A stretch of 52,219 nucleotides of DNA from Hellea sp. (GTDB taxonomy: Bacteria; Pseudomonadota; Alphaproteobacteria; Caulobacterales; Maricaulaceae), in contig JAHDDC010000021.1 in NCBI GenBank assembly GCA_020629545.1, forward strand, positions 1-52,219, given 5' to 3'. The number at the start of each line of letters is the position of its first letter. Position 1 is the first letter of the stretch. This document shows, piece by piece, positions 25,957 to 34,071 of this stretch. The position numbers and the translations under genes were made by a program. The notes beneath the pieces are model-generated. The model saw only the letters and a program-made list of their open reading frames with translations, ran no database searches and had not been told where the DNA came from.

Positions 25957-26523
25957 ATGATTGGTCGCAAATTGCCAAATAAAACAAGAACCATTCTAAC
26001 GCTGCTTTTATCAATACTTCTGAGCTCATGTTCGTTAGACAATGAAAATGGAGCCCCCAACTCAATTGCTCTCGAGCATAGTTTGCAGAAGGGAAGCCAA
26101 TGTGCCTCCTCACAAGCTGAGTTTGACCTCGTTGAAGATTCGGATCTTTTTGCGCCATCAAAGAAAGTATTAGTTACTGAGGTCGCAAACGGGATTGAAA
26201 TATCAGGTTTTGTAGAAAATCCTATTCCCCGCGGGTCTACTAACGGTGCGCATCTGAAAATTATAGAAGAAAAAAAATTCAGCGGAAAAGAAATAGTTGT
26301 AACCTTTTTCGCAAAGGGGACCGGCACTCTTCAAGCTGTCTACAGCACTGCAGATGTCGGAAACTCAGGATGGAAGACATTTCTCTTAGAAAATGAAGTC
26401 AAGGAATTTAGTTTCAACTACAGCGTTCCTACTATCAACAACGGGAATTCCGATTACATTGGAGTTATCCCTGTCGGCGGCAAAGCAACTATCTCTGCTG
26501 TTTGTGTTGAGATTATTGATTAA
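25957..26523 (+). CDS. Predicted lipoprotein of unknown function
   Basis: I do not recognise this 188-aa protein. It starts with basic residues, a hydrophobic stretch and the lipobox LLSSC (Cys 25), so it should be a lipoprotein. The mature part is about 160 residues of predicted beta strands with few charged clusters (TFFAKGTGTLQAVYS, GWKTFLLENEVKEFSF, SDYIGVIPVGGKATISAVCVEI), suggesting a jelly-roll carbohydrate-binding-like domain with a Cys pair (about 49 and 184). Codon use is more AT-rich than that of the neighbours, and an IS remnant lies 140 bases downstream, so it was probably acquired horizontally. The Shine-Dalgarno is weak (AGTGA). Confidence 0.65.
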   Translation: MIGRKLPNKTRTILTLLLSILLSSCSLDNENGAPNSIALEHSLQKGSQCASSQAEFDLVEDSDLFAPSKKVLVTEVANGIEISGFVENPIPRGSTNGAHLKIIEEKKFSGKEIVVTFFAKGTGTLQAVYSTADVGNSGWKTFLLENEVKEFSFNYSVPTINNGNSDYIGVIPVGGKATISAVCVEIID

Positions 26524-26662
26524 ATATTTTGGTATTAGGTCAGTTTAAAAATAATGTAACAGCGTAGCGGAACACAATATTTCAACAGAATCCCACATTA
26601 TCTGTTACGAATGAGCTATAAAGCACCCAAAAGACCACGCAATTTGATACAGTTTGCACAGC

Positions 26663-26864
26663 CTATAGCTGTTCTTCCATTTTTAAAATGGCCGCAGAAC
26701 TTATTCAATAACGACGGCAAACCTCCTTCGTCGCCAAGTCATTCCCCTACTCCCTAAATATCGCAATAATCTGTTCCTCAGAAAATCGTATTCGCTTCAT
26801 TTCTATCTCCATTGCCGATGGAGACTCTACCAGAAAATGGGGGGAATTTTGGGGGCGCAGGTCA
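26663..26864 (-). mobile_element. IS3-family remnant: left end plus decayed OrfA
   Basis: Read on the minus strand from 26800, ATG is followed by KRIRFSEEQIIAIFRE, the typical IS3-family OrfA start, then a TAG (26749-26747), GNDLATKEVCRRY, a TGA (26707-26705), ISSA and more degraded codons to a TAG at 26665-26663. CRRY-x-ISSA matches the helix-turn-helix of OrfA (CRRYGISSATFY). GGAG lies before the ATG. The sequence 26864-26829 is related to the end of the second remnant and probably represents the left terminal repeat (begins TGACCTGCGCCC). Not functional. Confidence 0.82.
26829..26864 (+). repeat. IS end copy A
   Basis: This 36-base sequence, from ACCAGAAAATGG to GCGCAGGTCA, is repeated in degenerate form in the same orientation at 27248-27283. 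Both carry GGG(G)CG(C/T)AGGTC at the outer edge. They flank the two IS3-family fragments on the same side, which is not the arrangement of an intact element. Confidence 0.7.
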
Positions 26865-26925
26865 CCGGCCCGGACAATCTTCAGTCAGTTTAAATGGTAT
26901 CTCCACTTAAACCTACTACTATCTC

Positions 26926-27283
26926 GTGTCGGATAACGGTACGAGTTCACCAGCATAGCGATACTTAAATGGTGCCAAGAGTCAAAAGTTGTTAGCATTA
27001 CATCTTTCCCGTTAGCCACAACAGAACGGCTTTATTAAAAAGCTTCAATGGTAGCTTTCGCGATGAATGCCTGAATGAAATTCTGTTCTCGTCACTCATC
27101 GAGCATCGCCACAAAGTCAATCATCGGAAGGATGATTGCAATATAACCAAATCACACTCATCTCCAGGCATTCTTACCCCCGTGAATTCGACCAAAGTCA
27201 ACACTTGCAAAAGATGGCAACATGGAGCCAAAACAATTCAAAAATCTACCAAAAAATGGTGGGAAATTAGGGCGTAGGTCGCA
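26926..27283 (+). mobile_element. IS3-family remnant: decayed OrfB 3' part plus right end
   Basis: On the plus strand VSDNGT, a frameshift, FTSIAILKWCQES, then PQQNGFI in another frame, and after a further frameshift FNGSFRDECLNEILFSSL are pieces of the DDE integrase OrfB (compare VSDNGTE, GKPQQNGFIESFNGSFRDECLNE). The last frame is open from 27044 to a TAG at 27275-27277. The 36 bases at 27248-27283 are a degenerate direct copy of 26829-26864 and would be the right terminal repeat. At least three frameshifts show that it is dead. Confidence 0.82.
27248..27283 (+). repeat. IS end copy B
   Basis: Degenerate copy of 26829-26864 overlapping the OrfB stop codon, in the position of the right terminal repeat. 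Confidence 0.7.
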
Positions 27284-27426
27284 ATTCAAGCCTCACGCTA
27301 TGTTGAATAGAATCAGAATGATTCATGACAGATTCGAGACAAATAAGATAATTTGTATTTCTTAAATGAAACCTTGCGCTTGGCAATTCTCGTGCCTAGT
27401 TTCTTGGAAAAATTTAAGGGGAAAAC

Positions 27427-28743
27427 ATGTTGTCAATCTGGCGAGCTATGAAGCTCTGGAAACGCGTTTTTATTGGTCTTGCAATCGGTATAGTTGTGGG
27501 ATTGGGGCTTCATTATGGGCTGGGCGCTGAACGCGGCGGCGACATCGCAACGACATGGTTCAAACCTTTTGGCGACGCGTTTGTTCGCCTTATTAAGATG
27601 CTGGTTGTACCTCTGATCGCAACCACACTTATATCTGGAATTGTGGCTATGGGTGATCCCAAACGTCTTCGATCTCTTGGTGCCCGTACAATCGGCCTTT
27701 ATATGGCGACAACATTTTTCGCCGTTTCGCTGGGACTAATTGTTGGAACGATAATTCAGCCCGGATCAGGATTTGACACCTCCTTATTAGGCGACGGCGG
27801 CAGCGCCATGGATACGGTCACTGGCAAGCTGGAGAAAGCCGCGGCCGCGGATAAAGGCCTCGCGGAATACCTGCTTTCAATTATTCCGACTAACCCTGTG
27901 GCGGCATTTACCCAGGGCGACGTCATCGGAATCATATTCTTTTCGATCATGTTCGGGATCGGAATTATAGCGCTTGGCGATAAAGCCAAACCTGTCGCGG
28001 ATTTCTTCGATGCGGCCTCTGAAGTTATGATGAAAGTCACCATGTTCATTATGGATCTGGCCCCTTACGGCGTACTGGCTCTCATCGCCTGGGTCTTAGG
28101 TACTAAAGGCCTCGGAATTTTAGCGAATATGGGCAAATTGGCCCTTGCCCTTTACCTCGCTTGCATATTGCAGATAATTTTCGTCTATGGCGGTATCATC
28201 GTAAAAACCATTTTACGCCTGCCGCTGAGACGTTTCTTTTTCGGTATAGCGGATGCTCTTGGCATTGCCTATTCCACAGCCTCTTCAAACGCGACACTGC
28301 CTGTTTCCATTTCTTGTGCAGAACACAATCTGGGAGTCGAAAAGTCCGTCGCCGGTTCAGTACTTCCGCTCGGGGCAACCATTAATATGGACGGCACGGC
28401 GATCTATCTTGGGATCATCGCTGTTTTTGCCGCGCAAATGCTAGGCATTGATTTAAGCATAGGTGAGTATGCGATGATCGCCCTGACAGCGACCATGACG
28501 TCGATCGGTGCTGCGGGAATTCCATCGGCTGGACTTTTACTGGCGGCTGGAGTTCTTCAGGTCATTGGCGTCACTGACGCTCAGGCCACGCTGATCATCG
28601 CCTTCATTTTTCCATTCGATCGCTTACTCGATATGATGCGAACGGCGACAAATGTGACTGGCGATATCGCCGTTGCTTGTACAGTCGCCAAATGGGAAGG
28701 GCAGCTCGACGAAGAAACCTTTAAATCTGTTACGGTACACTAG
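27427..28743 (+). CDS. Dicarboxylate/amino acid:cation symporter (DAACS family)
   Basis: The 438-aa inner-membrane transporter belongs to the GltP/GltT/DctA family, which imports glutamate, aspartate or C4-dicarboxylates with Na+ or H+. Diagnostic blocks are the serine-rich hairpin STASSNATLPVS (about 280-291), NMDGTAIYLGI in TM7, and AAGIPSAGLLL in hairpin 2. In TM8, FDRLLDMMRTATNVTGD contains the substrate-carboxylate site; the Arg of RTATNVTGD is typical of the family. AAGGGGA lies four bases before the ATG. It is downstream of the IS remnants and convergent with the FKBP gene, whose stop is ten bases away. The exact substrate is not determined by the sequence alone. Confidence 0.93.
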   Translation: MLSIWRAMKLWKRVFIGLAIGIVVGLGLHYGLGAERGGDIATTWFKPFGDAFVRLIKMLVVPLIATTLISGIVAMGDPKRLRSLGARTIGLYMATTFFAVSLGLIVGTIIQPGSGFDTSLLGDGGSAMDTVTGKLEKAAAADKGLAEYLLSIIPTNPVAAFTQGDVIGIIFFSIMFGIGIIALGDKAKPVADFFDAASEVMMKVTMFIMDLAPYGVLALIAWVLGTKGLGILANMGKLALALYLACILQIIFVYGGIIVKTILRLPLRRFFFGIADALGIAYSTASSNATLPVSISCAEHNLGVEKSVAGSVLPLGATINMDGTAIYLGIIAVFAAQMLGIDLSIGEYAMIALTATMTSIGAAGIPSAGLLLAAGVLQVIGVTDAQATLIIAFIFPFDRLLDMMRTATNVTGDIAVACTVAKWEGQLDEETFKSVTVH

Positions 28744-28759
28744 CGCTAAAAAGCTAGTG
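28738..28759. other. Hairpin between convergent genes
   Basis: CACTAGC and GCTAGTG form a perfect seven-pair stem with an eight-base loop spanning both stop codons of the convergent symporter and FKBP genes. There is no T tract on either side, so a terminator role is uncertain. Confidence 0.35.
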
Positions 28760-29230
28760 ATGATGACCGCCCGGGCCGTGAGCATGGCCATGGGCTAGCT
28801 CTTCTTGATTGGCTGGGCGCTTTTCAACGATTTCGACATCAAAATGCAGCTCCACGCCTGCAAGTTGGTGATTGCCATCTATAAAGACGTCATCCCCTTC
28901 TAACTTCATCACCGTGAAAACAGGTGCGCCGCGCTCCGGCGAAGCCTGGAATTGCACACCTACAGCCAGATTGGCATCGGCGGGAAACTGATTTCGCGGG
29001 ACCCGCAGGCGTAGTTCGTCATTGACGGCCCCATATCCTTCATCAGGTGAAACAATAATCGTCCTCTTATCACCCTGTTTCATATCCGGAAGAACCTTAT
29101 CCAGGCCCTGTACGATATGACCTTTGCCCAACATGACATAAAGCGGGTGCCCGCCGGACGAGCTGTCAATTTCTGCACCGTCTTTATCCTTGAGCGTGTA
29201 GTGAAATCCAACAACGGTCGGTATAGACAT
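28754..29230 (-). CDS. FKBP-type peptidyl-prolyl isomerase, SlyD-like
   Basis: The 158-aa protein is a SlyD-type FKBP: catalytic FKBP parts FHYTLKDKDG, GHIVQGLDKVLPDMKQGDKR and EGYGAVNDELR, with the insert-in-flap chaperone domain between about residues 70 and 125, and a His-rich tail (HGHAHGPGGHHH) suited to Ni2+ or other metal binding. The role is proline isomerisation and chaperoning in the cytoplasm, and in some bacteria nickel delivery; no hydrogenase or urease genes lie here. It is convergent with the symporter and divergent from a cysteine-peptidase lipoprotein gene. AAGGAAATT lies before the ATG. Confidence 0.93.
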   Translation of the reverse strand: MSIPTVVGFHYTLKDKDGAEIDSSSGGHPLYVMLGKGHIVQGLDKVLPDMKQGDKRTIIVSPDEGYGAVNDELRLRVPRNQFPADANLAVGVQFQASPERGAPVFTVMKLEGDDVFIDGNHQLAGVELHFDVEIVEKRPANQEELAHGHAHGPGGHHH

Positions 29231-29326
29231 AATAATTTCCTTTTTTGGTTCTTTCGCGTCGCATGAATAGGAATAGCCCGCAAGACCTAAACCTCTTTTT
29301 AGGGTTTTAAAGACAGATTGCTGTTT

Positions 29327-29950
29327 ATGAAAAAATTAACCACACTTATGGCCCTTTTCGCCCTGCTATTCATGGCCTGCTCCAGCTCGCCTGATCGATC
29401 GGCCATAACAGCGCCTGAAAGCCGACCAAATATCACGGCACCGATGACACCCATGCCGGGTATTTTATCTTTGGCAGATCGGACTGCATTTTCGCAAAAA
29501 GATCCGCGCTGGGCCAATCATGCCATGGGCGGTTCCGGAGATCTTATGGAAACCGATGGCTGTCTTGTGACTGCCGCGGCAATGGTACTGGGAAATCTGG
29601 GCTTTGAAACAGACCCGGGCGATCTGAACAAGCGCCTGAAGGCCAATAGCGGCTATACGGATCAGGGCTGGTTAGTCTGGAGCGCAATCAGCAAGGTAAC
29701 CGACAATCAAGCTACAGCCCGCTATTTCGATGAGGTTAGTAGCGATATCATCGAAGGATGTATGGCGGATGGATTTTATCCCCTTGCCCGATTTATTCTG
29801 CCAAATGGTCGGTCCCACTGGGCCATGATTGTGCGTAAATCTCAATATGGTTTTCATATGCGTGATCCACTCCACCCGTCAGATCAACCGCTCATCTTCC
29901 CGCGCGGCGTGGAGGCCTTCAAAGCCATTAGGTGTGTTGGCAAAACATAA
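29327..29950 (+). CDS. C39-like cysteine peptidase lipoprotein
   Basis: The 207-aa precursor has a lipoprotein signal (LFMAC lipobox) followed by a papain-like C39-type domain: QKDPRW, then the candidate catalytic Cys in TDGCLVTAAAMVLGNLG, LNKRLKANSGY, the His in GRSHWAMIV, and Asp in RDPLHPSD. This layout matches peptidase C39-like family 2 proteins, which act outside the cytoplasm; no ABC transporter partner is present. The ATG at 29327 is used; a TTG nine bases upstream is in frame. No good Shine-Dalgarno is visible. The stop codon directly abuts the ATG of the next gene. Confidence 0.8.
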   Translation: MKKLTTLMALFALLFMACSSSPDRSAITAPESRPNITAPMTPMPGILSLADRTAFSQKDPRWANHAMGGSGDLMETDGCLVTAAAMVLGNLGFETDPGDLNKRLKANSGYTDQGWLVWSAISKVTDNQATARYFDEVSSDIIEGCMADGFYPLARFILPNGRSHWAMIVRKSQYGFHMRDPLHPSDQPLIFPRGVEAFKAIRCVGKT

Positions 29951-30733
29951 ATGTTGAAATTGCGAAAAAAGACAACCGCGCCGACCAAAAAGTCAAAAAC
30001 AAACCCGGTCAAGTCTATCAAAACAAAATCACGCAAAAAGAATGCTTTGCTTGAGGCCGATCTCTATCCGCCCGTCAAAAAACTGCTAGAAAAACAGGGC
30101 TATGACGTTAAATCCGAAATCGGAGCCGCCGATGTTGTCGCTCGCCGTGGGGATGACGCCCCGATTATTGTTGAGCTGAAAACGACGTTTTCGCTGACTT
30201 TATTTCATCAGGCCATAGCAAGGCTGGCTGTCTCGGACACTGTCTACATCGCGGTTTTCCGGAAATCCGGCAAAGCTTTTTACAAATCATTGCGCGCCAA
30301 TATCAAATTGTGTCGCCGGCTTGGCATTGGCCTGATTACTGTGCATCCCACAACGAAAGCCGCCGAAATTCATATTGATCCGGGCCCTTACAAACCGCGC
30401 AAATCCGCGGTCAAATCCAAGCGGCTTCTCAAAGAATTTGAACAAAGAGTTGGCGATCCTAACACAGGCGGCCAAACTAGCTCCGGCCTTATAACCAGCT
30501 ATCGGCAAAACGCTCTGAAATGCTTGGTCGCTCTCTGTCATAACGGCCCGATGAAGGCGTCTAATGTCAAAGATATAACCGGCGTTGAGAACGCCCGAAA
30601 TATCATGTCCAATAATCACTATGGATGGTTTGAACGTGTCAGCCGCGGAATTTATGCGCTGAGCCCAGCGGGGCTATCGGCAATCAATTCCTACAAAGAT
30701 GCCATTGAGGGATTGCAACTCGAAGAGACTTAG
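29951..30733 (+). CDS. DUF2161 family PD-(D/E)XK-type protein
   Basis: This 260-aa cytoplasmic protein starts with a Lys-rich segment, then a PD-(D/E)XK nuclease-like core with GAADVVARR and IIVELKTTF (Asp and Glu-x-Lys in the usual order, residues about 60-78). The last 80 residues form a winged-helix-like part (NARNIMSNNHYGWFERVSRGIYALSPAGL). DUF2161 proteins are annotated as putative phosphodiesterases; the substrate is unknown. Its ATG follows the previous stop with no gap, so it is translated with the C39-like gene. It is likely an RNA- or DNA-linked enzyme, but this is inference. Confidence 0.8.
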   Translation: MLKLRKKTTAPTKKSKTNPVKSIKTKSRKKNALLEADLYPPVKKLLEKQGYDVKSEIGAADVVARRGDDAPIIVELKTTFSLTLFHQAIARLAVSDTVYIAVFRKSGKAFYKSLRANIKLCRRLGIGLITVHPTTKAAEIHIDPGPYKPRKSAVKSKRLLKEFEQRVGDPNTGGQTSSGLITSYRQNALKCLVALCHNGPMKASNVKDITGVENARNIMSNNHYGWFERVSRGIYALSPAGLSAINSYKDAIEGLQLEET

Positions 30734-30785
30734 TCAAACACACTAAGTTCTTGATTTGTTCTTATTCTTGCTCTATAGATCCTCT

Positions 30786-32330
30786 ATGGTCGCTCATATG
30801 TCTACGGTCGCCTTTGAAGGCACAAATGCTCGTCATATTGATGTGCAAGTACAAATCACGGGTAGTAGTGCGGGCAATAATCTCGCCATCGTCGGCCTGC
30901 CGGACAAAGCCGTTTCCGAGAGCCGTGATCGGGTACAAGCCGCCTTTTCAGCGATGGGGTTTATGATGCCCTTCAAACGAACTATCGTGAATTTAGCGCC
31001 AGCAGACATTCCCAAAGAGGGCGCGCATTTTGATCTTCCAATTGCTCTGACCTTAATGGCCGCGATGGGCATCTTGCCCGAAGATGCAATAGCAGAATGG
31101 TCAGCCATTGGTGAATTATCCCTTGATGGATCTATTTCGCGCGTTCCGGGAACCCTCCCGGCCGCCGTTAGAGCTAACGCACAGGGCTTGGGGCTCATAT
31201 GTCCAGCAGAAAACGGACCTGAAGCGGCCTGGGCAGGGGATCTACCGATACTGGCACCTCAAAATCTCGTGCAGATACTCAATCATTTTCGCGGCAATCA
31301 AGTTTTATCAAGACCTGCGCCAGGGGAAGTTCTCGCGGAAGATCATATGTTAAATTTACGTGATGTAAGAGGGCAAGAGACAGCCAAACGCGCACTGGAA
31401 GTTGCCGCAGCCGGCGGTCACAACATGCTCATGGTTGGGCCGCCCGGCTCGGGTAAATCCATGCTAGCCGCTCGCCTGCCGGGTCTATTACCGCCCTTAA
31501 CGCCGCAAGAATTACTGGATGTGTCCATGGTTCACAGCGTCGCCGGACTCCTTGAGCGCGGGCAGCTTTCTCGCAAGCGCCCGTTTCGCGATCCCCATCA
31601 TTCCGCCAGTATGGCGGCCATGGTTGGGGGCGGAATCAAAGCCAAGCCCGGTGAAGCCTCCCTGGCCCATCGCGGCGTGTTATTTTTGGATGAACTTCCT
31701 GAGTTTACAGCTCAGGTTCTGGATAGTTTGCGTCAACCTCTGGAAACCGGAGAGATATCCGTTGCCAGGGCCAACGCCCATGTCACCTATCCAGCAAGGT
31801 TTCAGTTAATCGCTGCCATGAATCCCTGTCGGTGCGGAACGGCAGGCGCCGATGGTGTCGCCTGTCGTCGCGGCGAACGCTGCGCGATCGATTATCAGTC
31901 ACGGATTTCGGGACCGTTTATGGACCGCATGGATATCCAGATTGATGTTCCTGCCGTTACCCCGGCCGATCTCGCCCTGCCGCCGTCATCAGAAGGGTCA
32001 ACTGAAATTTCAGAACGTGTTGCGGCGGCGCGGGCAGTGCAATGGGATCGAAACGGCGGAGTTACGAATGCCGAACTGCCCCAAAGCCGCCTGGAGCATG
32101 TCGCGGAACCCTCCTATGATGGACGAAAGCTATTGATACAGGCAGCAGAAACCTTGAATCTAACGGCTCGTGGATATCATCGCGTTTTACGATTAGCCCG
32201 AACATTAGCTGATTTATCTGGTGCAGAAACCGTTCAGCGCCTACATATAGCGGAAGCTTTATCCTTGCGAAGAGCTCGAAAAGGTTTCTCCAAATCACAA
32301 AAACCTATATCAAACCCTGTTTTCCGCTAA
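30786..32330 (+). CDS. comM: YifB/ComM Mg-chelatase-like AAA ATPase
   Basis: ComM is a hexameric helicase-like AAA+ protein that promotes branch migration of incoming DNA in natural transformation; homologues occur in most bacteria. The 514-aa protein has the N-terminal Lon-protease-like S5 fold (KAVSESRDRVQAAF), Walker A GPPGSGKSM (about 218), Walker B GVLFLDELPEF, and the Zn-finger region CRCGTAGADGVACRRGERC. The start MVAHMSTVAFEG matches the family N-terminus; upstream codons to 30756 do not. No ribosome-binding site is obvious. It is 52 bases downstream of the DUF2161 gene, so co-transcription is possible. Confidence 0.93.
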   Translation: MVAHMSTVAFEGTNARHIDVQVQITGSSAGNNLAIVGLPDKAVSESRDRVQAAFSAMGFMMPFKRTIVNLAPADIPKEGAHFDLPIALTLMAAMGILPEDAIAEWSAIGELSLDGSISRVPGTLPAAVRANAQGLGLICPAENGPEAAWAGDLPILAPQNLVQILNHFRGNQVLSRPAPGEVLAEDHMLNLRDVRGQETAKRALEVAAAGGHNMLMVGPPGSGKSMLAARLPGLLPPLTPQELLDVSMVHSVAGLLERGQLSRKRPFRDPHHSASMAAMVGGGIKAKPGEASLAHRGVLFLDELPEFTAQVLDSLRQPLETGEISVARANAHVTYPARFQLIAAMNPCRCGTAGADGVACRRGERCAIDYQSRISGPFMDRMDIQIDVPAVTPADLALPPSSEGSTEISERVAAARAVQWDRNGGVTNAELPQSRLEHVAEPSYDGRKLLIQAAETLNLTARGYHRVLRLARTLADLSGAETVQRLHIAEALSLRRARKGFSKSQKPISNPVFR

Positions 32331-32484
32331 TTTTGTGCATAAAATCGTTCAAAACGAGTGGGAATTCTCCCGATATTTTTTCTCATTTTAATCTCTGAAA
32401 TCCCGGGTTTGGTAATAGAATTTTTAGACTAATCCCCGACTATGTGTCTTCACGAGGCCTTATTAAAGGACGAAAGAGGGTTAC

Positions 32485-34032
32485 ATGTCGACTGATCACA
32501 TCTTAGCCGCGCAAATGTGGACTTGGGCAGACCCCATGATCAAAAGAGATAGTCACGGTCGTATCCTGATCGTAAACGCGGCGTTCTTACAGCTCTATGG
32601 CGGTACCGTTGAAAGCTGGACGGGAAACCCAATTCAGGGATGGCCCAATCCGAAAGCGGTCGGCGAAAGTTCACGATTTGAATCCCGCATCCCTCTGCCA
32701 ACTGGTGGAGAGACAGTTTACGACTGGATGGAATGTACGCTTCAAGACGGTACAGCTATGGCCATGGCCCGCGATGTCACGAACTACGCTCAAGCCAGTG
32801 CCGCGCCGCAACTTGGCGCCCGATCAGAATTTGCTCAACCGGCAACTCAGACCGCTCCCGAGCCAGTTGCGGAACCACAATCCATGGCTATGGCCGCGCC
32901 CGTATCTGCCGCACCAGAGCAAACTCTTTCGCCTCAACAAGAGGCATTTCAGACAGCTGAAACTGCGCCAGTAGCTAACCCCGAGCCCCTTTTTGAACCT
33001 CAAGTAGCGCCCGAACCTGCCAGAATAGGTACAGAACCGGTCCACGCTCAAACGCCTCAAACAACCGAAATACCGCAAACAATCGAAACGCCGGCGCAGC
33101 CAGAACAGGCCATCGCGGCGCCTGCGGCAGCAATTGCAACAGGTTTAGCCGGAATGGCAGCCGTCGGAACAGCGGCGGCTCAGTCGGTTCAGGCTCCGAT
33201 CACACAACCAGTCGCCGCGCCAATGCCGGCCGCGCCTGTGACACAGCCCGTGCAAACACCAGCCGCGCAAGTTCAATCACCTCAAACCGCTCCTGTGGCA
33301 CCGCCTCAAATCCAAGCCCAGCCTGCGGCGGCCCCTATTCCGGCCGCGCCTCCGATCGCTGCTGTCACGCCTGAACAAAACCTAGCTCCAGCTGCCCCGG
33401 TTCAACCAGTTCAAAATGAAATGCCGTCGGCCGGAGCCCCAGTTCCCGCACCCGCTCCGACTCCCGCAAGTGCTGAAGCTAATAATCGGGATTTCGAACG
33501 AAGAGCCTTACCCATTGAAAACGGCGACGCTATCTTGGGGAATAACTGGCGCGATGCCGTGATTGCCAAAGCCGTAGGTGTCGAGGAACCGGCAGAAATC
33601 AAAGACGAAACACCTGCCGCTGCTAATGTAGAAACAGGTGAACAAATCAGAGTTCTTTTGGCAGAGGATAACGCGATTAACGCACTGCTCACTCGGACTT
33701 TACTTGAGGCCGATGGTTGCCTGTGTGATGTCGTCGAAGACGGGGCATTGGCCGTTGAAGCTTTAAAGAATAATCAATATGATATGGTCTTCATGGACAT
33801 GCGCATGCCGAATATGGATGGATTGGAAGCGACACGGAAAATTCGTTCAATGGGTCATAACGCTAAGTCGCTCCCGATTGTTGCCTTGACCGCAAATGCT
33901 TTTGACGATGACCGAAATGCCTGTTTTGACAGCGGCATGAATGACTTCATGACCAAGCCGGTTTCCGCCGAAGAATTATCAGCCATGGTAAAAACCCATA
34001 CATCGCTCGAAGCTGAGAAAATAGCCAGCTAG
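32485..34032 (+). CDS. PAS domain-linker-response regulator receiver protein, no kinase core
   Basis: The 515-aa protein has a PAS-like N-terminus (about 15-105: DPMIKRDSHGRILIVNAAFLQLYG ends at residue 39), a linker of about 270 residues composed largely of Ala, Pro, Gln, Val and Glu, and a C-terminal CheY-type receiver (about 388-505). The receiver keeps its active residues: Glu-Asp in LLAEDNAIN, the phospho-acceptor Asp in FMDMRMPNMDG, Thr in ALTAN and Lys in TKPVS. No histidine-kinase dimerisation or ATPase domain exists, so a separate kinase must phosphorylate it. The segment FERRALPIENGDAILG just before the receiver looks conserved, with GAGGG five bases before the ATG. The linker may be a flexible spacer or a kinase-replacement deletion. 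Confidence 0.85.
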   Translation: MSTDHILAAQMWTWADPMIKRDSHGRILIVNAAFLQLYGGTVESWTGNPIQGWPNPKAVGESSRFESRIPLPTGGETVYDWMECTLQDGTAMAMARDVTNYAQASAAPQLGARSEFAQPATQTAPEPVAEPQSMAMAAPVSAAPEQTLSPQQEAFQTAETAPVANPEPLFEPQVAPEPARIGTEPVHAQTPQTTEIPQTIETPAQPEQAIAAPAAAIATGLAGMAAVGTAAAQSVQAPITQPVAAPMPAAPVTQPVQTPAAQVQSPQTAPVAPPQIQAQPAAAPIPAAPPIAAVTPEQNLAPAAPVQPVQNEMPSAGAPVPAPAPTPASAEANNRDFERRALPIENGDAILGNNWRDAVIAKAVGVEEPAEIKDETPAAANVETGEQIRVLLAEDNAINALLTRTLLEADGCLCDVVEDGALAVEALKNNQYDMVFMDMRMPNMDGLEATRKIRSMGHNAKSLPIVALTANAFDDDRNACFDSGMNDFMTKPVSAEELSAMVKTHTSLEAEKIAS

Positions 34033-34071
34033 CTTAGCTCTCCTCTATAGACAGCAGTTTCGAATTAGGGC

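Noticed and set aside
30833-31198. Minus-strand frame in comM
   Set aside because: Antisense to a conserved coding region, no ribosome-binding site.
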